Of a stretch of DNA of 64,000 bases, positions 1-12,206 are shown piece by piece. Location of the stretch: positions 23,538,293-23,602,292 of the forward strand of contig NC_079514.1 of assembly GCF_000801105.2 (NCBI RefSeq). The letters run 5' to 3'. The notes under the pieces were generated by a model that saw only the letters and a program-made list of their open reading frames with translations, had not been told where the DNA came from and did no database searches. The first letter of the stretch is position 1; every line of letters starts with the position of its first letter. This DNA is from Raphanus sativus (taxonomy: Eukaryota; Streptophyta; Magnoliopsida; Brassicales; Brassicaceae). The position numbers were made by a program, and so were the translations under genes.

Positions 1-2957
1 TGAGTATGGAGATGTTTCAAGGCATCATGATCGGTGTAAAGAACAAATTCCCGGTGAAAGAGATAATGTCGCCAATGCTTGATTGCTTGGACGATGGCAT
101 AAAATTCCACGTCATAAGTGCTATATCGAAGACGGGAATTGGATAGCTTCTCACTAAAGAAAGCAATAGGTCGGTTCTGCTGACTTAAAACCGCGCCAAT
201 ACCAGACTTAGACGCGTCCGTATGTAACTCCAAGACTAAATTGAAGTTGGGAAGGGCCAAAATAGGAGTTGTGCAGAGCTTCTCCTTAATAAGATGGAAA
301 GCTCGATCAGCTTCTGGAGTCCATGAGAACTTGCCGTCACGGATACAATCTGTAACAGGAGATAAAAGACTACTGAACTGAGAGATAAAACGCCGATAGA
401 ACGAAGCAAGACCGTGAAAGCTCCGAGTTTCAGTGATTGTCGCTGGAGTGGGCCATGTTCGTATAGCTTCAACTTTACTTGGATCCACTGATAACCCTTT
501 AGCCGAGACAATGTAGCCCAAAAACTGCACTTCATTGACTCCAAAGGCGCACTTCTTTCGTGTTGCATAAAACTTATCACGTTGTAGCACCTCAAGAACA
601 GCACGAAGGTGACGACTATGCTCGTCCAAAGAGGAACTAAAGATGAGTATATCATCAAAGTAAACCACCACAAATTTGCCGATGAAAGGTCGGAGTGCTT
701 GATTCATTACGCGCATGAACGTACTAGGAGCGTTAGATAATCCGAAAGGCATGACTAACCATTCAAATAAGCCTTCTCGCGTTTTGAAAGCGGTCTTCCA
801 TTCGTCTCCCGGATTGATACGAATTTGATGATAACCGCTGCGTAAATCCAGTTTGGAGAAGATAGAGGCTGAACCAATCTGGTCAAGGAGGTCATCAAGG
901 CGAGGAATTGGAAACCGGTAGCGTACTGTGATCTTATTAATAGCCCTGCTATCAACGCACATTCGCCACGATCCATCCTTTTTGGGAATGAGCAACGCGG
1001 GGACAACACATGGGCTCAGACTCTCGCGCAGGTATCCTTTAGATACGAGATCTTCGACTTGCCGACGAAGTTCTTCATGCTCAGAGGGGCTCATTCGGTA
1101 ATGAGAACGATTTGGTAGTGCTGCATCGGGAACCAAATCTATACGGTGCTGTATGTCCCTGAGGGGAGGGAGACCGGCAGGAAGATCCTCAGGAAAGACA
1201 TCATCAAACTCCGAGAGGAGCTCAGAGAGTTGTGGTGACGATGATGGACTGGTAATAGACACCGGAGAAAGTACCAAAAGCATGACGAGTCCCGTTTCTT
1301 TCATTAGTGACTCGAAGGGAGCTCGTTGAAGAAGAAGGACTGGTGCGGTTGGTGTGGAGATAGAAGCGGGTGCCGGTGATGTCGCACTTATGGACGGTAC
1401 TGTTGGTTTGAGAGTGAAGGTGCGATCACTGAATTTGAACGTATATGTATTAAGGAAGCCGTCATGTATCACGCGTCTGTCGTATTCCCATGGTTGTCCA
1501 AGTAAGAGGTGGCATGCGTCCATAGGAACCAGGTCACAATAGACTTGATCTTTGTAGGCTCCACCAACTGAAAATTGAACCAGGGTGCGGCGGGTGACGG
1601 TAAGTTCATTACCCTTATGCAACCATCCAAGCTTATAAGGTGATGGATGAGGTTCGATGACTAAATCAAGCTTGGGGACTGCAGATTCAGCAATCACGTT
1701 CTCACTGCTACCAGAATCTATTATAAATGTGCAGACCTTGCCATTGATTGTACACCTTGAGGAAAATAAATTCTTGCGTTGTGGAGACTCCTCTGGAACC
1801 TTAGGAGTTAAACATGTTCGACGAATCATTAACAAAGAACCTTCGTCTGCTTCCAATTCATCTGTTATCTCGTTAGGGCTATCATCGTAGACAACCTCGA
1901 CATCGCGACCAGAAGTATCTAGCAGCAAGCCTCGTTTATTGCGGGTGGGACATGCTGATTGTCTATGTCCGAGTTCACCACAAGAGTAACAACGTAGGCC
2001 TACTGGTCGTGGCTGTCGTTGCTGATCAAGAGGAACAATAGCTGTTTCTGACTTTGATGTTGTACTGTCGGAGGTGGACGATGAAGCTGCAGACGAAGTG
2101 GTGGTAGCGGGGCGGTTCTGGCGACTTGTGCCCCATGCTGGAAAACCATTCCGGTTCTGTGACTCTACCGTTAAAGCTTGTTGATGTGCTTCCGAGATAG
2201 TCTGGGGACGAAACAAATTCAACGTGAACTGAATTTGTTGCCGAAGACCTCCAATAAATCGCATGACCAGTTGTTGTTCTGAATCTCTTATCTCCACACG
2301 GTTTATCATTTTAAAAAATTCCGTTGCATACTCCTCGACTGATCGTGTTCCTTGTCTTAGATTTTGGAATTTTTGGAACATCAATTGATCATGGTTGTAG
2401 GGCAAAAAATTTTTTTGCATCTCCCTCTTGAGCTTATCCCAAGTAGTAATTTTAGTTTTTCCAAGGCGTGATCTCGTTGTTCTGCTTTGAGCCCACCACG
2501 CAGCTGCTCGGTCGCGAAAGCGAATTGCAACTAGAGGAACACATTGATCTAATGGGACCTTCTTAAACTCGAGAATTTCCTCGACGGTAACAAACCAATC
2601 GAGTAATTCCTCCGCTGAGTTTGAACCTCGAAACTCTGGAACTTCAACTTTGAAACTTGATCTCCACGCAGAGTTGTCATGTTCATCCTCTGACTCGGAT
2701 TCGTTGTTGTCGCGCTGATGACGAACAGGTGGAAGCGGAGCAAACGGGTTGTCATCTTCTTCCTCTTCTTCTGAATCTGCGTCGCGACGGGTGCGTGAGT
2801 TGCGTCGATGGCGGATTGCCGGAGCTGTATTCTGGGTTGTTAGAGCAGCTACTGCTTCCATAAGAGCCGCGACCTGAGCTTGTAAAGCATTCACGGATTG
2901 TTGCGTAGCTGGTGTTTCATCCTCCGCATACTGTTGAGAACGTGTTTTTCTAACCAT
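1..2957 (-). CDS. Ty3/gypsy gag-pol polyprotein, 3' part outside the window
   Basis: One uninterrupted frame of about 985 codons starts at the ATG at 2957 and leaves the window at base 1 without a stop. In order it encodes: a Glu/Asp-rich gag head; a gag core with the run LLDWF; a CCHC zinc knuckle around 1950-1993 (CYSCGELGHRQSAC); an aspartic protease around 1715 (IDSGSS); a reverse transcriptase with YFDD at about 648-665; and the start of RNase H (TDASKSG) near 230. The fusion of gag and pol in one frame and the RNase H wording (YTDHDALKHL) are typical of plant chromoviruses; integrase and any chromodomain would lie to the left. The primer site and LTR sit just upstream. No frameshift or stop was seen by hand translation, so this copy may be young. 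The chromovirus assignment is inference; Ty3/gypsy is secure. Confidence 0.88.
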   Translation of the reverse strand, partial: MVRKTRSQQYAEDETPATQQSVNALQAQVAALMEAVAALTTQNTAPAIRHRRNSRTRRDADSEEEEEDDNPFAPLPPVRHQRDNNESESEDEHDNSAWRSSFKVEVPEFRGSNSAEELLDWFVTVEEILEFKKVPLDQCVPLVAIRFRDRAAAWWAQSRTTRSRLGKTKITTWDKLKREMQKNFLPYNHDQLMFQKFQNLRQGTRSVEEYATEFFKMINRVEIRDSEQQLVMRFIGGLRQQIQFTLNLFRPQTISEAHQQALTVESQNRNGFPAWGTSRQNRPATTTSSAASSSTSDSTTSKSETAIVPLDQQRQPRPVGLRCYSCGELGHRQSACPTRNKRGLLLDTSGRDVEVVYDDSPNEITDELEADEGSLLMIRRTCLTPKVPEESPQRKNLFSSRCTINGKVCTFIIDSGSSENVIAESAVPKLDLVIEPHPSPYKLGWLHKGNELTVTRRTLVQFSVGGAYKDQVYCDLVPMDACHLLLGQPWEYDRRVIHDGFLNTYTFKFSDRTFTLKPTVPSISATSPAPASISTPTAPVLLLQRAPFESLMKETGLVMLLVLSPVSITSPSSSPQLSELLSEFDDVFPEDLPAGLPPLRDIQHRIDLVPDAALPNRSHYRMSPSEHEELRRQVEDLVSKGYLRESLSPCVVPALLIPKKDGSWRMCVDSRAINKITVRYRFPIPRLDDLLDQIGSASIFSKLDLRSGYHQIRINPGDEWKTAFKTREGLFEWLVMPFGLSNAPSTFMRVMNQALRPFIGKFVVVYFDDILIFSSSLDEHSRHLRAVLEVLQRDKFYATRKKCAFGVNEVQFLGYIVSAKGLSVDPSKVEAIRTWPTPATITETRSFHGLASFYRRFISQFSSLLSPVTDCIRDGKFSWTPEADRAFHLIKEKLCTTPILALPNFNLVLELHTDASKSGIGAVLSQQNRPIAFFSEKLSNSRLRYSTYDVEFYAIVQAIKHWRHYLFHREFVLYTDHDALKHLHT

Positions 2958-2992
2958 TGTAACCGGTTAGCTGATATTCGGAGCGTAGCAAA

Positions 2993-3004
2993 GCTCCGAT
3001 ACCA
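2993..3004 (-). other. Primer-binding site of the left-edge gypsy element
   Basis: The minus strand reads TGGTATCGGAGC, one base away from the TGGTATCAGAGC complement of initiator tRNA-Met. It lies three bases inside the LTR end and about 36 bases before the gag ATG, as expected for a 5' primer site. Confidence 0.75.
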
Positions 3005-3007
3005 ACC

Positions 3008-3342
3008 TGGCGCAGCGTACGAATGGGTGAACGGTCGATCTAAGAACTTAGGATTCTTCGAGACCTGTTCTTGGATCGATTAAGGGTTTCTTTCGATAGC
3101 TCCTTAAGACCAACTTCTTGTTAGATGAATTGAATCGAATCAAACAAGGGATAAAAGCCAAAGCTCTTCTTATTATAAAATCAAACGTGTCTATCATATG
3201 AGCCATAGCTCTACTTATATAGTAGTTCCAAAGCCACAAACCAGCTAGGAATAGGAAATAAAACTAATCAAGAAAAGGAAATTATAAAGTTTAACTATTT
3301 TAAGAAATCACTTAAAAGTAAATATTGAAAAAGGAAAAAACA
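3008..3342 (-). repeat. 5' LTR of the left-edge gypsy element
   Basis: On the minus strand this block begins TGTTTTTTCC and ends in CA next to the primer site, giving about 335 bp with TG...CA ends. A TATA box (TATATAAG) lies at about 3214-3221, followed by the likely R region. The outer boundary is inferred from the TG end and the promoter position because the partner LTR is outside the window. Confidence 0.65.
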
Positions 3343-5585
3343 TGAAGGTGGTTTGAATCTTCATGTTGGCGCTAATGTTGATGATGCCGCTGCATCAGAT
3401 ATTGATTTAGTAGGAAGAAGAATCAGAAAAAAACAAATTTACAGCATGAGTAAAGAGGTACGAGGCAGAGCATTGTATATCTATAATATTATTTGAGAAT
3501 TAAATTTGTTTAGTTTTCATGTATTCCATGACTTTTTAGGAAATTTTGCTTATTTGTCATGTTCTCCATAGTTTTATGTAATTTTTCTTATTTGTTTTAA
3601 TAATTATAATTAATAGTTTTGCTTATTTTTAATAATTTTAATTAAACATGTGATTTCAAAATATTATAACATCTTATTTAGGATATATCATCTTATTTAT
3701 AGTTATTTTTGATATCTGCTGGTTGATTCTTATTTTGATGCTTTTTAGTAAAATTTAAGTAATTCTGCTTATTTGTCATATTTCTATAGTTTTCGGTAAT
3801 TTTCTTATTTTTCATATTTTTAATAAATATAATTAATAAATTTACTTATTTTATATCATCCTATTCAAGATATATCATCTTATTTATGATTATTTAAATT
3901 TTGGATATATGTTGGTTGATTCTTATTTTGGTGTTTTTTTTGAGTAAAAGCTCATTTTTGGTATATGTTTCAGATTGATACTAAATATTAATTGATATAA
4001 GAGATCTATATTTGGTGCATCCAGATTTGATATATCTTGGTTCATTATTTAATTATCCGTAAGTGACTAAATATAAAATATAATAATTGACTATATCTTA
4101 TCATAATAATAATATATAAGTGCTAACACAAGGAAAACTATCTACGATGCAGAATCTATTTTATTATTTAAACTGACTCTATTACCAACTCTATGTAAGT
4201 ATATATATTATTTTAATTTTTATGATTTAATATATTTTTCATAATTTTAGATTTAGTCATAGTTTATTTTTAATTATATTCTTAGTAAATAATTTTAGTG
4301 ATTTAGCTGTAATATTATCTTGAGAATAATTAAAAACATTATAACGATAGTATCATATTTAAATTTATATTATATTTAATTTAGTAATATTTTGTTTAGT
4401 AATATTAAACCGACTCTATTATATATATATACATGTCACATAACATAATATAAATCATCTATCTTTTAAGATAGACATTTTAGGACAATAAAAATTACTC
4501 ATTGTGATAGTTTTGAAAATATGGCAAAGAATTCAAAAATATTTATCATATTTGTGAAGTAATTTTTTGCTATCATGATAAAAATTGGAGCGTTTAAAAT
4601 CTTTATAACCCTTAATAGATAATTAGATTAGTTAATATTATATAATTACCCATTAATTAAAATCTTTATTACTCATATTTATCAAGTTTTGCTATCTAAG
4701 TTCTTAAAAACAATAGGTGGTGGTTTAATCTACAGAGACATGGTCGTCAATAAGTATGTGAGTTGTTGTTCTTTTCAAGTTTTTATTTTATTAGCCCAAA
4801 AATATGACTTGAAACTATAAAGAAAACCATGTTATGGGTTCCGTAATCCAGAATGAATAAGAAAGAGCAAAAAAATGAATTACTGATAAGTAGCAGTTGG
4901 GAAAACATTTTTAATGTTATATTACATGTATATTTTTAAGTTTTGAGATACACTACATATAGTAAATATTTGTATAGACAGTAATTGAGTTCTAATTTTA
5001 GAATTATACATTTTATGCAGAGCTGGTCTTAGTCATCTTTCAAGTTCTCATCACGAAGTACCACTACTGCTAGCATTGTGAGTCGGGTCTGCATGATTAA
5101 TTGACGTTTTGGAGAACCAAATGACATCAGCAGAACCAAATTTAGACAGTGCACTTGCCATCAAACTGGAGCAAAACACGGTTAGTAATTTGTATCTCAG
5201 ATTTTAACTCTTATGTGAATAAATAATCGTATGATTTGCTGATGAGATTACTGAAAAGTAGAAACATGTAGGATTAGTAATAGGTTATGCTATTTTCTTC
5301 ACCATACTGCTTAGCTCTTTACACTATTCAATGATGCATATATGTTTTGCGTGAATCATTGTGTAATCAGTTTTTGCAAATACCGAAAGAAATAGAATCG
5401 TTAGGAAATAGGAAAAAAACATCATGTCTTTTCAATCACAAAAACAAATGCAGAATTGAATGAAATAACCGTGATGCTTCGAGCAGATTATGCACCTGCA
5501 CATAACAACACAGTTATCTACAACAACTGAATAAAGAAATATAATAAAACATAGATTATAAGAAGTTAACACTGCTAATACCTTA
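3343..5585. other. AT-rich spacer without a recognisable gene
   Basis: More than two kilobases of AT-rich sequence with many short A/T runs. A short open stretch at about 3360-3495 on the plus strand matches nothing I recognise. The right part probably belongs to the 3' non-coding end of the neighbouring Helitron, but I found no GC hairpin with a CTRR end to mark its boundary. Confidence 0.5.
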
Positions 5586-8500
5586 TCACTCATACTCTTC
5601 CAGGTTATTGAAAACCTCTTTGAAAATAACATTAGTAGTTTTCGTTTGAGGTTTACCATCTTTGTTGAAAATAATAATTTTTAATCTTTTCTTTGAAGTT
5701 ATCCTAGAAACAGCCATGTATAGCTGTCCATGTGAAAACACAGGTCTTGGTAGGAATATACCAACTTCAGATAGAGATTTCCCTTGGCTTTTGCCAATTG
5801 TTATTGCGAAAGCCAAACCCAAAGGCAATTGCCTTATGCGCATTTTGAAAGGCAATCTGGTGTTTGAGGGTGTTATCAACAATCTAGGAATATACACTGT
5901 AGCCCCGACCTTTTCGCCAGTAATAATCTTAGCTTTAACCATAAAATCCATAAGTTGAGTGATCTGTAGTCTTGTTCCATTCGTTATCCAGCTGTAGGAT
6001 TTATGTTTCTTAGATTCATAACAGGACATCCGACCTTAAGTCTAAGGGAATGGTTTGGCAAACCAGAAACCTTTATTTTGTTGAAAAAATCACGACCCAG
6101 AGCTTCATCATTCAATAAACTTTTATCAGTTTGGTCAATACTATCTGCATTGATATAAATCTTTTCACCTGAATTTTTTCTAAACACTTAATTAGTAAAC
6201 AATTATGAATATAAGACAGCTAACAATCTAAATCGATGGAAAATATATGAATTTATCCTCAAGTTTATCCAACATGTAATCATTGACCATATTGACATCC
6301 TCATTTGTAAGACATAGAATGACTCTTTCTTGAAGAATCTTGGTTCTTTGTTTTCTTGTAAAGATAAATAATCACCATACACGGCTTTGCTGATAGTTTC
6401 GATGAGATCTTCAGAGCTGGTAATTAAAAATTCTTGAGGAATTTCAATGTCAGCTTCACCATCATTAGGTTCTGCGAGTTTCCTTTCTCCAACTTTTAAT
6501 ATCCACTCTGAGAAGTCTTTAAGATTTTTTGCCTCTTCAGGTGTCAAACAGCCAGATAACAATCGCATGTTCTTTGTCAGTTTCAGCACTTTACAGTGCT
6601 CCCATAGATAAGAAGAATTCAATGTTGCCAAAACAATCTCAACTCTACCAGCTCCATTTATTACAGGTAGAACATGCCTAAAATCACATCCAAAACAATA
6701 ATTTTCCTCCAAAAGGTTTGTTTCTGTGTTTCCCAACAATATCGGACAAACTTCTATCCAAAGCTTCGAAACAAAGCTTGTTCATCATGGGTGTTTTATC
6801 CCATATAATCAGAGATGCCTCTTTCACTAAATTAGCTTGATCTGTTCCATGAGGCATAGTACATGATGAAAATTCATCAGGATTAAGAGGTATCCCAAAT
6901 CTCAAATGAGCAGTCCTACCACCAGGTAACAACAAAGAAACAATTCCACTCGATGCAACATTAAGAACAATATCTCCTTTAACTCTAATATCTGCTTATA
7001 GTAGCTTCCATAGGAAAGTTTTACCAGTCCCACCGAATCCATAAACAAAAAAGTCTCTCCTGCTCATGTAGTAACAGCTTCAAGAATCTCATCAAATATT
7101 TTCCTTTGTTCATCTGTCATCTTAGGAACATCTCTCTCGAGCGTTTCCAACAATGCTTCACACAAATAACTACGCTCATCTAATATAAGGACATTTGAAT
7201 CGTTGATGGAAGATTCTGGGACCTTTGGTATTGAAGTAAATCTCTCCAGCGAATCACCATTACGCTACAGCAGATTTTCAATCTCTTGTAGAGCATATTT
7301 TTTCTTCTCCTCATCGCTTAACACAAGTCCTAGACAAATAAACACAAACTCATGTTAACAACAGAACAAAACAGAAATATTATGTAAGAAACATATATAT
7401 ATATATATACAACTTTATTAAAACCACAACTCGCAGTGATACTAACCTTGTCGGTTCAAAACTTTCCTCCGGTGATACTCAATATCGTCCGATAGACACT
7501 CCCACGTATGTTCCCAAACATTTTATGGTGACTCTAAGCTGTCATTATTAAGCATCATAGCAAACACCTGACGTAGATCACTTTCCGAGCTATCATAACT
7601 TCTCCTCAACAAATCATCAATATACTCATGATAATCATCTAATAAGCCACGTGCAGAACATGTTTTATGTAGCTTTTGTGAAAAACACCTTCAAATGTTT
7701 TTATGTCTTCATAACTGCTAGGACCACATACGTAGTTCAACAACACTCAAAGATAGTAAGCATCTTCCTGTTTATGTGGATCATAGTTAATCCTACCAAT
7801 TGCAAATCCCCTTTTCCTTTTATTGAATTTCTTCTTACTTTTATCGAAAGTAAAGAAGTTGGAAATTTGAACATATGTGACTGTTTTAGCAAGTGAATCG
7901 ACCTTACACAACTCAAAACATGATAAGAACATTGTATTCTCAATGAGTTTACGACTAACCACTACTTCCACCTTATCTTTACCTCTTAATATAACATGAT
8001 GTTTTCCAGGAAGATGAAAACTAAGCTTCTCTACTGCAGTGGATCAATAATGAATTGAAAAACTAGAAGTCCTCCATCCACCTTCACACGCAGAAACATA
8101 TCTACAACAAACAGAATAATAATTTTTAAAATACCATATATAAGCATATATATCAACTCGTGTTCTAACAAATGCAACAAAATTCTATTAGTTACCTGCA
8201 ATCAAAGAAATCTTTGAATTCATTTCTTTTTTTCTCGATACTTCCATCAACACTTCCCAACTGGTTCGTAACAACATGGTCAGGAGGTTCCACTTCCACA
8301 CTGACACGACCTTTCCCTTTATTAATATACTTAAATAAGTATTTAATCGAGCCGGGTTGGTTGCACCATTCCACATTAATGTGACCTCTGTACCGAAGAG
8401 AAAGTTCCTTATTGTAAGGAATAACCCACTGATTATCACATTTCACACCAATTTTTTCAACATAATTTACCACTTGCTCACGCCTTCTATATATAGGAAA

Positions 8501-10420
8501 ACCATCTCTATTAATCGTAGTCCTTTCAGCATATGGTTTAGGATATCCTTTAGAGCATAATCCATTCTCTATACATGGAGAATTCATATTCGCAGCTCCA
8601 CATCGGCCATGCATCATCATATCTTTGACAAGATCATGAAGATCAGGTTCTCTAGATTTATCAGGGATTTCGGCGCAAATGATCTTATCTATGTCATATG
8701 TTGTGGGTAACTTGGCATTAGGATGCATGAAAAGAAGAATGTGTGCATGAGGTAAACCACGTTTCTGAAACTTTATTGTGTACATTGCTGAAAAAATATA
8801 ATTAGTAAGAATAATATAGTTATTAAAAATATTAAATAGACAGAATATAGGCGATTCAACTCACAAGAAACTGTCTTCCCAAGAATGTGCTTTTTAGTTA
8901 AATCATCCATCAACGACTCAAGTTTCATTTTGAATATCCTACAAACAACTTCCGGTCTGTTTTATGGCTTCAAATTTATAGTCTTAAGGAATCTGGTGAG
9001 CTCTGGCCATTTGGGATTGAATGTAAAAGTGATGAAAAGATCAGGAAATCCGAAATGCTTGCAAATGACCATAGCATCCAAATAGTTGTTCTTCATGTAT
9101 CTAGGACCACCAGTGAAAGATGCTGGCAATACAAATTATATCCCTTGTTCATCCATATTAGTCTTGCCAGCAGTTTCTGACTCTTTAATAGAGTCAAAAC
9201 TATCAGATCTCAAAGTAGACAGATTTAACTTAAGATAGCGCAGACGATTAGACTCTATAGTGGTGTAGGCATCAACCAAAAACTGCTGAAATAAACGTCT
9301 AGCATGAAGGAGATGTCCTGACTCATTCTTCCGTTCGTGAAGACAGTATGCATAGTGTTGCCTCATACTAATTGTAGCTTTCTTCTGTTTTTTGGTAGCC
9401 TCAGTAACACCTTTCTTAATCTCAAGTCTAAAACCATCTTCTCCATATGGAAATAGCAAAGGATACTGTAGTGGTAGATAAGAAGCATGAGTTTCATTAA
9501 TTCTCCTAAGTTTCTTCAACGCTGCTGAAGCACTATATCCCTTTTATCCATATCAAGATTAAAATCTTCAGGAATTAATGCAGCAACTTCAGATGCTGTG
9601 GGTGTATTATATGTCCTTCCGTCTTTGAGTATGTCACTAATAATCCTCATATGAAATGCATCCTCTGGATTTGTATCAAGTCTCTCTCTCGCAGATCTAT
9701 ACTTCTTAACATAGGGATTCAATTCCTTTAACATGTCCATCAACTTTTTAATGATTTCTTCCCTCAAAGCGTCACTTTTATTACTTTCCCAGCCATGCTA
9801 CTCTTGCTGTTAAACACACAACATAATTACAGAAACATTAGAACAATATGTGAATATATATGTATATATATAATCATAATCATGATAAAACCACAAACAG
9901 TTAAAAGCATACATAGTTACCTCAAACAATTGGCTCTATTTTTTACTTCATTTTCAGTGTCAGCTATGTATAACTAACCAAATTTGGCGCTGTTACCATC
10001 TGGTGGTCTCAAACTACCCAATATATGGTAATTTTCTCCGTGCAACAGAAACATATCTGGACCAACTCCCTTCTTCACTGATCTTTCAACCTTGCCTCCA
10101 AGTGAAGTGAAAAAGAGAACCATATTATAAGGCCTTATATTTTTCTGAAAATGTTTGCTTAGCTTATCCTCTCTGAAAATTAAATTCTTTAGTACTTCTG
10201 GTGGTTCTTTTAATAATGGAAGCACAACTTGACCTTTCCCACAACATAGAGAAAAAGAAGGAGTACATGTATTTCTGTGTCTGTTAATCCGTTCTCCATA
10301 CCACATAATAGCACCACAATGGGAACATCTGTATGTTGGATCCCCCTCATTTATATAATCTGCAAAGGTAAAAAAATACCTTTTAAGAAGATAATTTAAT
10401 GATCATAATTCATCTAGTGC
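5586..10420 (-). pseudogene. Helitron RepHel (HUH replication initiator fused to PIF1-type helicase), decayed
   Basis: Reading on the minus strand: a CxxC-containing N-terminus and a stretch with GSLRPPDG (9974-10306); the Helitron helicase-like N domain (9136-9767, LPLQYPLLFPYGEDGF); the Rep core (8192-8785) with the HUH motif GLPHAH and the two-tyrosine motif YLFKY; a linker (7080-8040); then a PIF1-like helicase with Walker A GFGGTGKT near 7030, motif II LIIWDKTPM near 6805, and the C-terminal motifs (KVGCPVMNLRN, GKSQGKSLSEVG, YMAVSRITSKK) at 5586-6187. These domains nick DNA and unwind it during rolling-circle Helitron transposition. The gene is broken by frameshifts (around 6700 and 6010) and stops (just after Walker A), and motif II has Lys where Glu is expected. 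AT-rich spacers with splice-like ends between fragments are probably introns. Confidence 0.9.
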
Positions 10421-10734
10421 ATTCATGTTTTTACTGATAGGTGTTTGATATATATTGGTAATTTCATCGAGAACTCGTGTTTTGTTCTTTCGCTGTGGAC
10501 ACTGGTTTGGGAAGTGAACTGGGTGTTGTTCTGTTGACCTCAAACCTTGAGCTACACAATAAAGAAATAGTCAAGATATAATCATTAAAGATAGATTTCG
10601 TAACTATTAAATAAATACAAACCTAGAACACATCTGTGTTTCTGAATGGGGGTTTTTGGTGTGTTGTTAGTCGGACTTTCTTTCACATAATGTATTTAGA
10701 AATAGGTTGTTGACCGAGACAATCAAAAATCCTT

Positions 10735-11022
10735 TCAAAAACAGAACTGATAGGAACAGATGGTTGGACTTTCAATTGGTGTATGGGACAGGTTTTGTCT
10801 TTCTTGATTAACATCATGTGGGCTGTGGTTAATTTTGTGTTTTTGTGTCGAAACCTCTCTTTTTCTCTTCATAGTTGGAATAGCAGAACTGATAGGAACA
10901 GATGGTTGGACTCTCAATTGATGTATGGCCTTGTTTCCTGAAAGGGTTTGTCTTTCTTGATTAACATCATGCAGGCTGTGGTTAATTTTGTGTTTTTGTG
11001 TGGAAACCTCTTTTTTCTTCAT
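10735..11022 (-). repeat. Diverged tandem duplication, about 143 bp, in the Helitron 5' part
   Basis: Two head-to-tail copies, about 10742-10884 and 10885-11030, share long identical runs such as ctgataggaacagatggttg and ctttcttgattaacatcat. On the minus strand both stay in one open frame of 95 codons with repeated peptides (VSTQKHKINHS, HDVNQERQ). In position it would be the N-terminal region of RepHel or a separate small exon. It is not a known domain. Confidence 0.7.
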
Positions 11023-11679
11023 AGTTCGAATAACAAAGAAACTTGAGACTGCTACTCTGAAATATTGGTCTTTGAAATGGCATTTGATGCTAAATTTATA
11101 AGATCTTGTAATATATTTTTTAGCATAAATAAAGTTGTTAGTTAATAACTTATATTGAACTTATGGCGTAACACAATATCTAAAAAACAATCTAGATTAC
11201 AAAACTATTTTTATTACTTTGATTTTTTTTTAAATTATCTGAACATTATATTTATTGTTTGTTTTTCAAAAAAAATATTTATAGCTCTGCGTAGGAATGT
11301 GGAATGTTAGTTGCAAGAGCGTTCAGGAGGGATGGCAATCACATTGACAATATTGGCATCTTCACGGCGTAAATAGGTATTTAAAAAAATACATGTTTCT
11401 GTTATCAAGATAATAGAACACTTTTCATTAAGTCTACTTTTCAACGTAGAATAATTAAGTTAACCGATAATTATTTTAGAATATTGATTTCGACTTTGGT
11501 TAAATATAACTAAGTATCCTTGTGTCCAAGTTAGTTGTCATTCAGTATTTTTTTTCATCATTGCTTAAGTTGCAGTTTGTAAATAAGATTTAAACTAAAA
11601 TTACTGAAAAATATGTGAAATTCATACACGAACTCGAAATTCCAAAAGCAACATGAAACAAAACCAAAACATCAACTCA

Positions 11680-12060
11680 GTATATCTAAGGTAGCCCACA
11701 AATAGCTAAACTTCATTTGTCTTCTCAATTTTGATGTTCTTAGCACTTAGGTTCTTGGATGTAGAAATCATGCCATTAAGATCACCATCAACTTGCTGCG
11801 GATTAGAAATAAGTGTTGAAACATCTTCAGATGATTTGAGCAAGTTATGATCAATCAAAGGAACCTAAGAACTGAAATAACTTTTAGGTCCAAGCAATCT
11901 CATTCATATAGTAGTCATGTTATACAATTAAAAACTTGATACCTCGCAGGTAGTCAGAGAGGAATTGGTGACAATGGAATAGCATGTGAGGAATCTCCAT
12001 TTACCAATCCCCAATTTCTTAACCCGAGCAAGGAAGAGGCTCTTACAGGTACAATGTATC
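11680..12060 (-). pseudogene. Possible RPA-like (single-strand-binding) remnant of the Helitron
   Basis: The minus strand shows short open fragments upstream of RepHel, ending in a Lys-rich tail (KNIKIEK) before a stop near 11707. Plant autonomous Helitrons often carry an RPA1-like gene in this region, and the tail resembles those proteins. The match rests on position and a few residues only, so this is a weak inference. I see nothing else in 11040-11680 except AT-rich sequence. Confidence 0.3.
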
Positions 12061-12111
12061 TAGAATCCCTACAATAACAAATAATCATACAGGCTGAATT
12101 ATTATAATTTA

Positions 12112-12200
12112 TGGGTGAGTTATGTGTTTTTGGTGGCTGGGTTATTAGTTATTTGATGGCTGAGTTATGTATTTTTGGTGGCTAAGTTATGAGTTGTTGT
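12112..12200 (+). repeat. Short tandem repeat in the intron before the DUF1985-type exon
   Basis: About four imperfect units of 23-26 bp built on gagttatgtgtttttggtggct. The array ends at a polypyrimidine-poor but plausible acceptor (ttgttgttgcag, ending 12206) that precedes an open exon. Confidence 0.65.
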
Positions 12201-12206
12201 TGCAGG

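Noticed and set aside
5662..5958. Plus-strand frame opposite the Helitron helicase end
   Set aside because: Shadow of the conserved helicase C-terminus on the minus strand.
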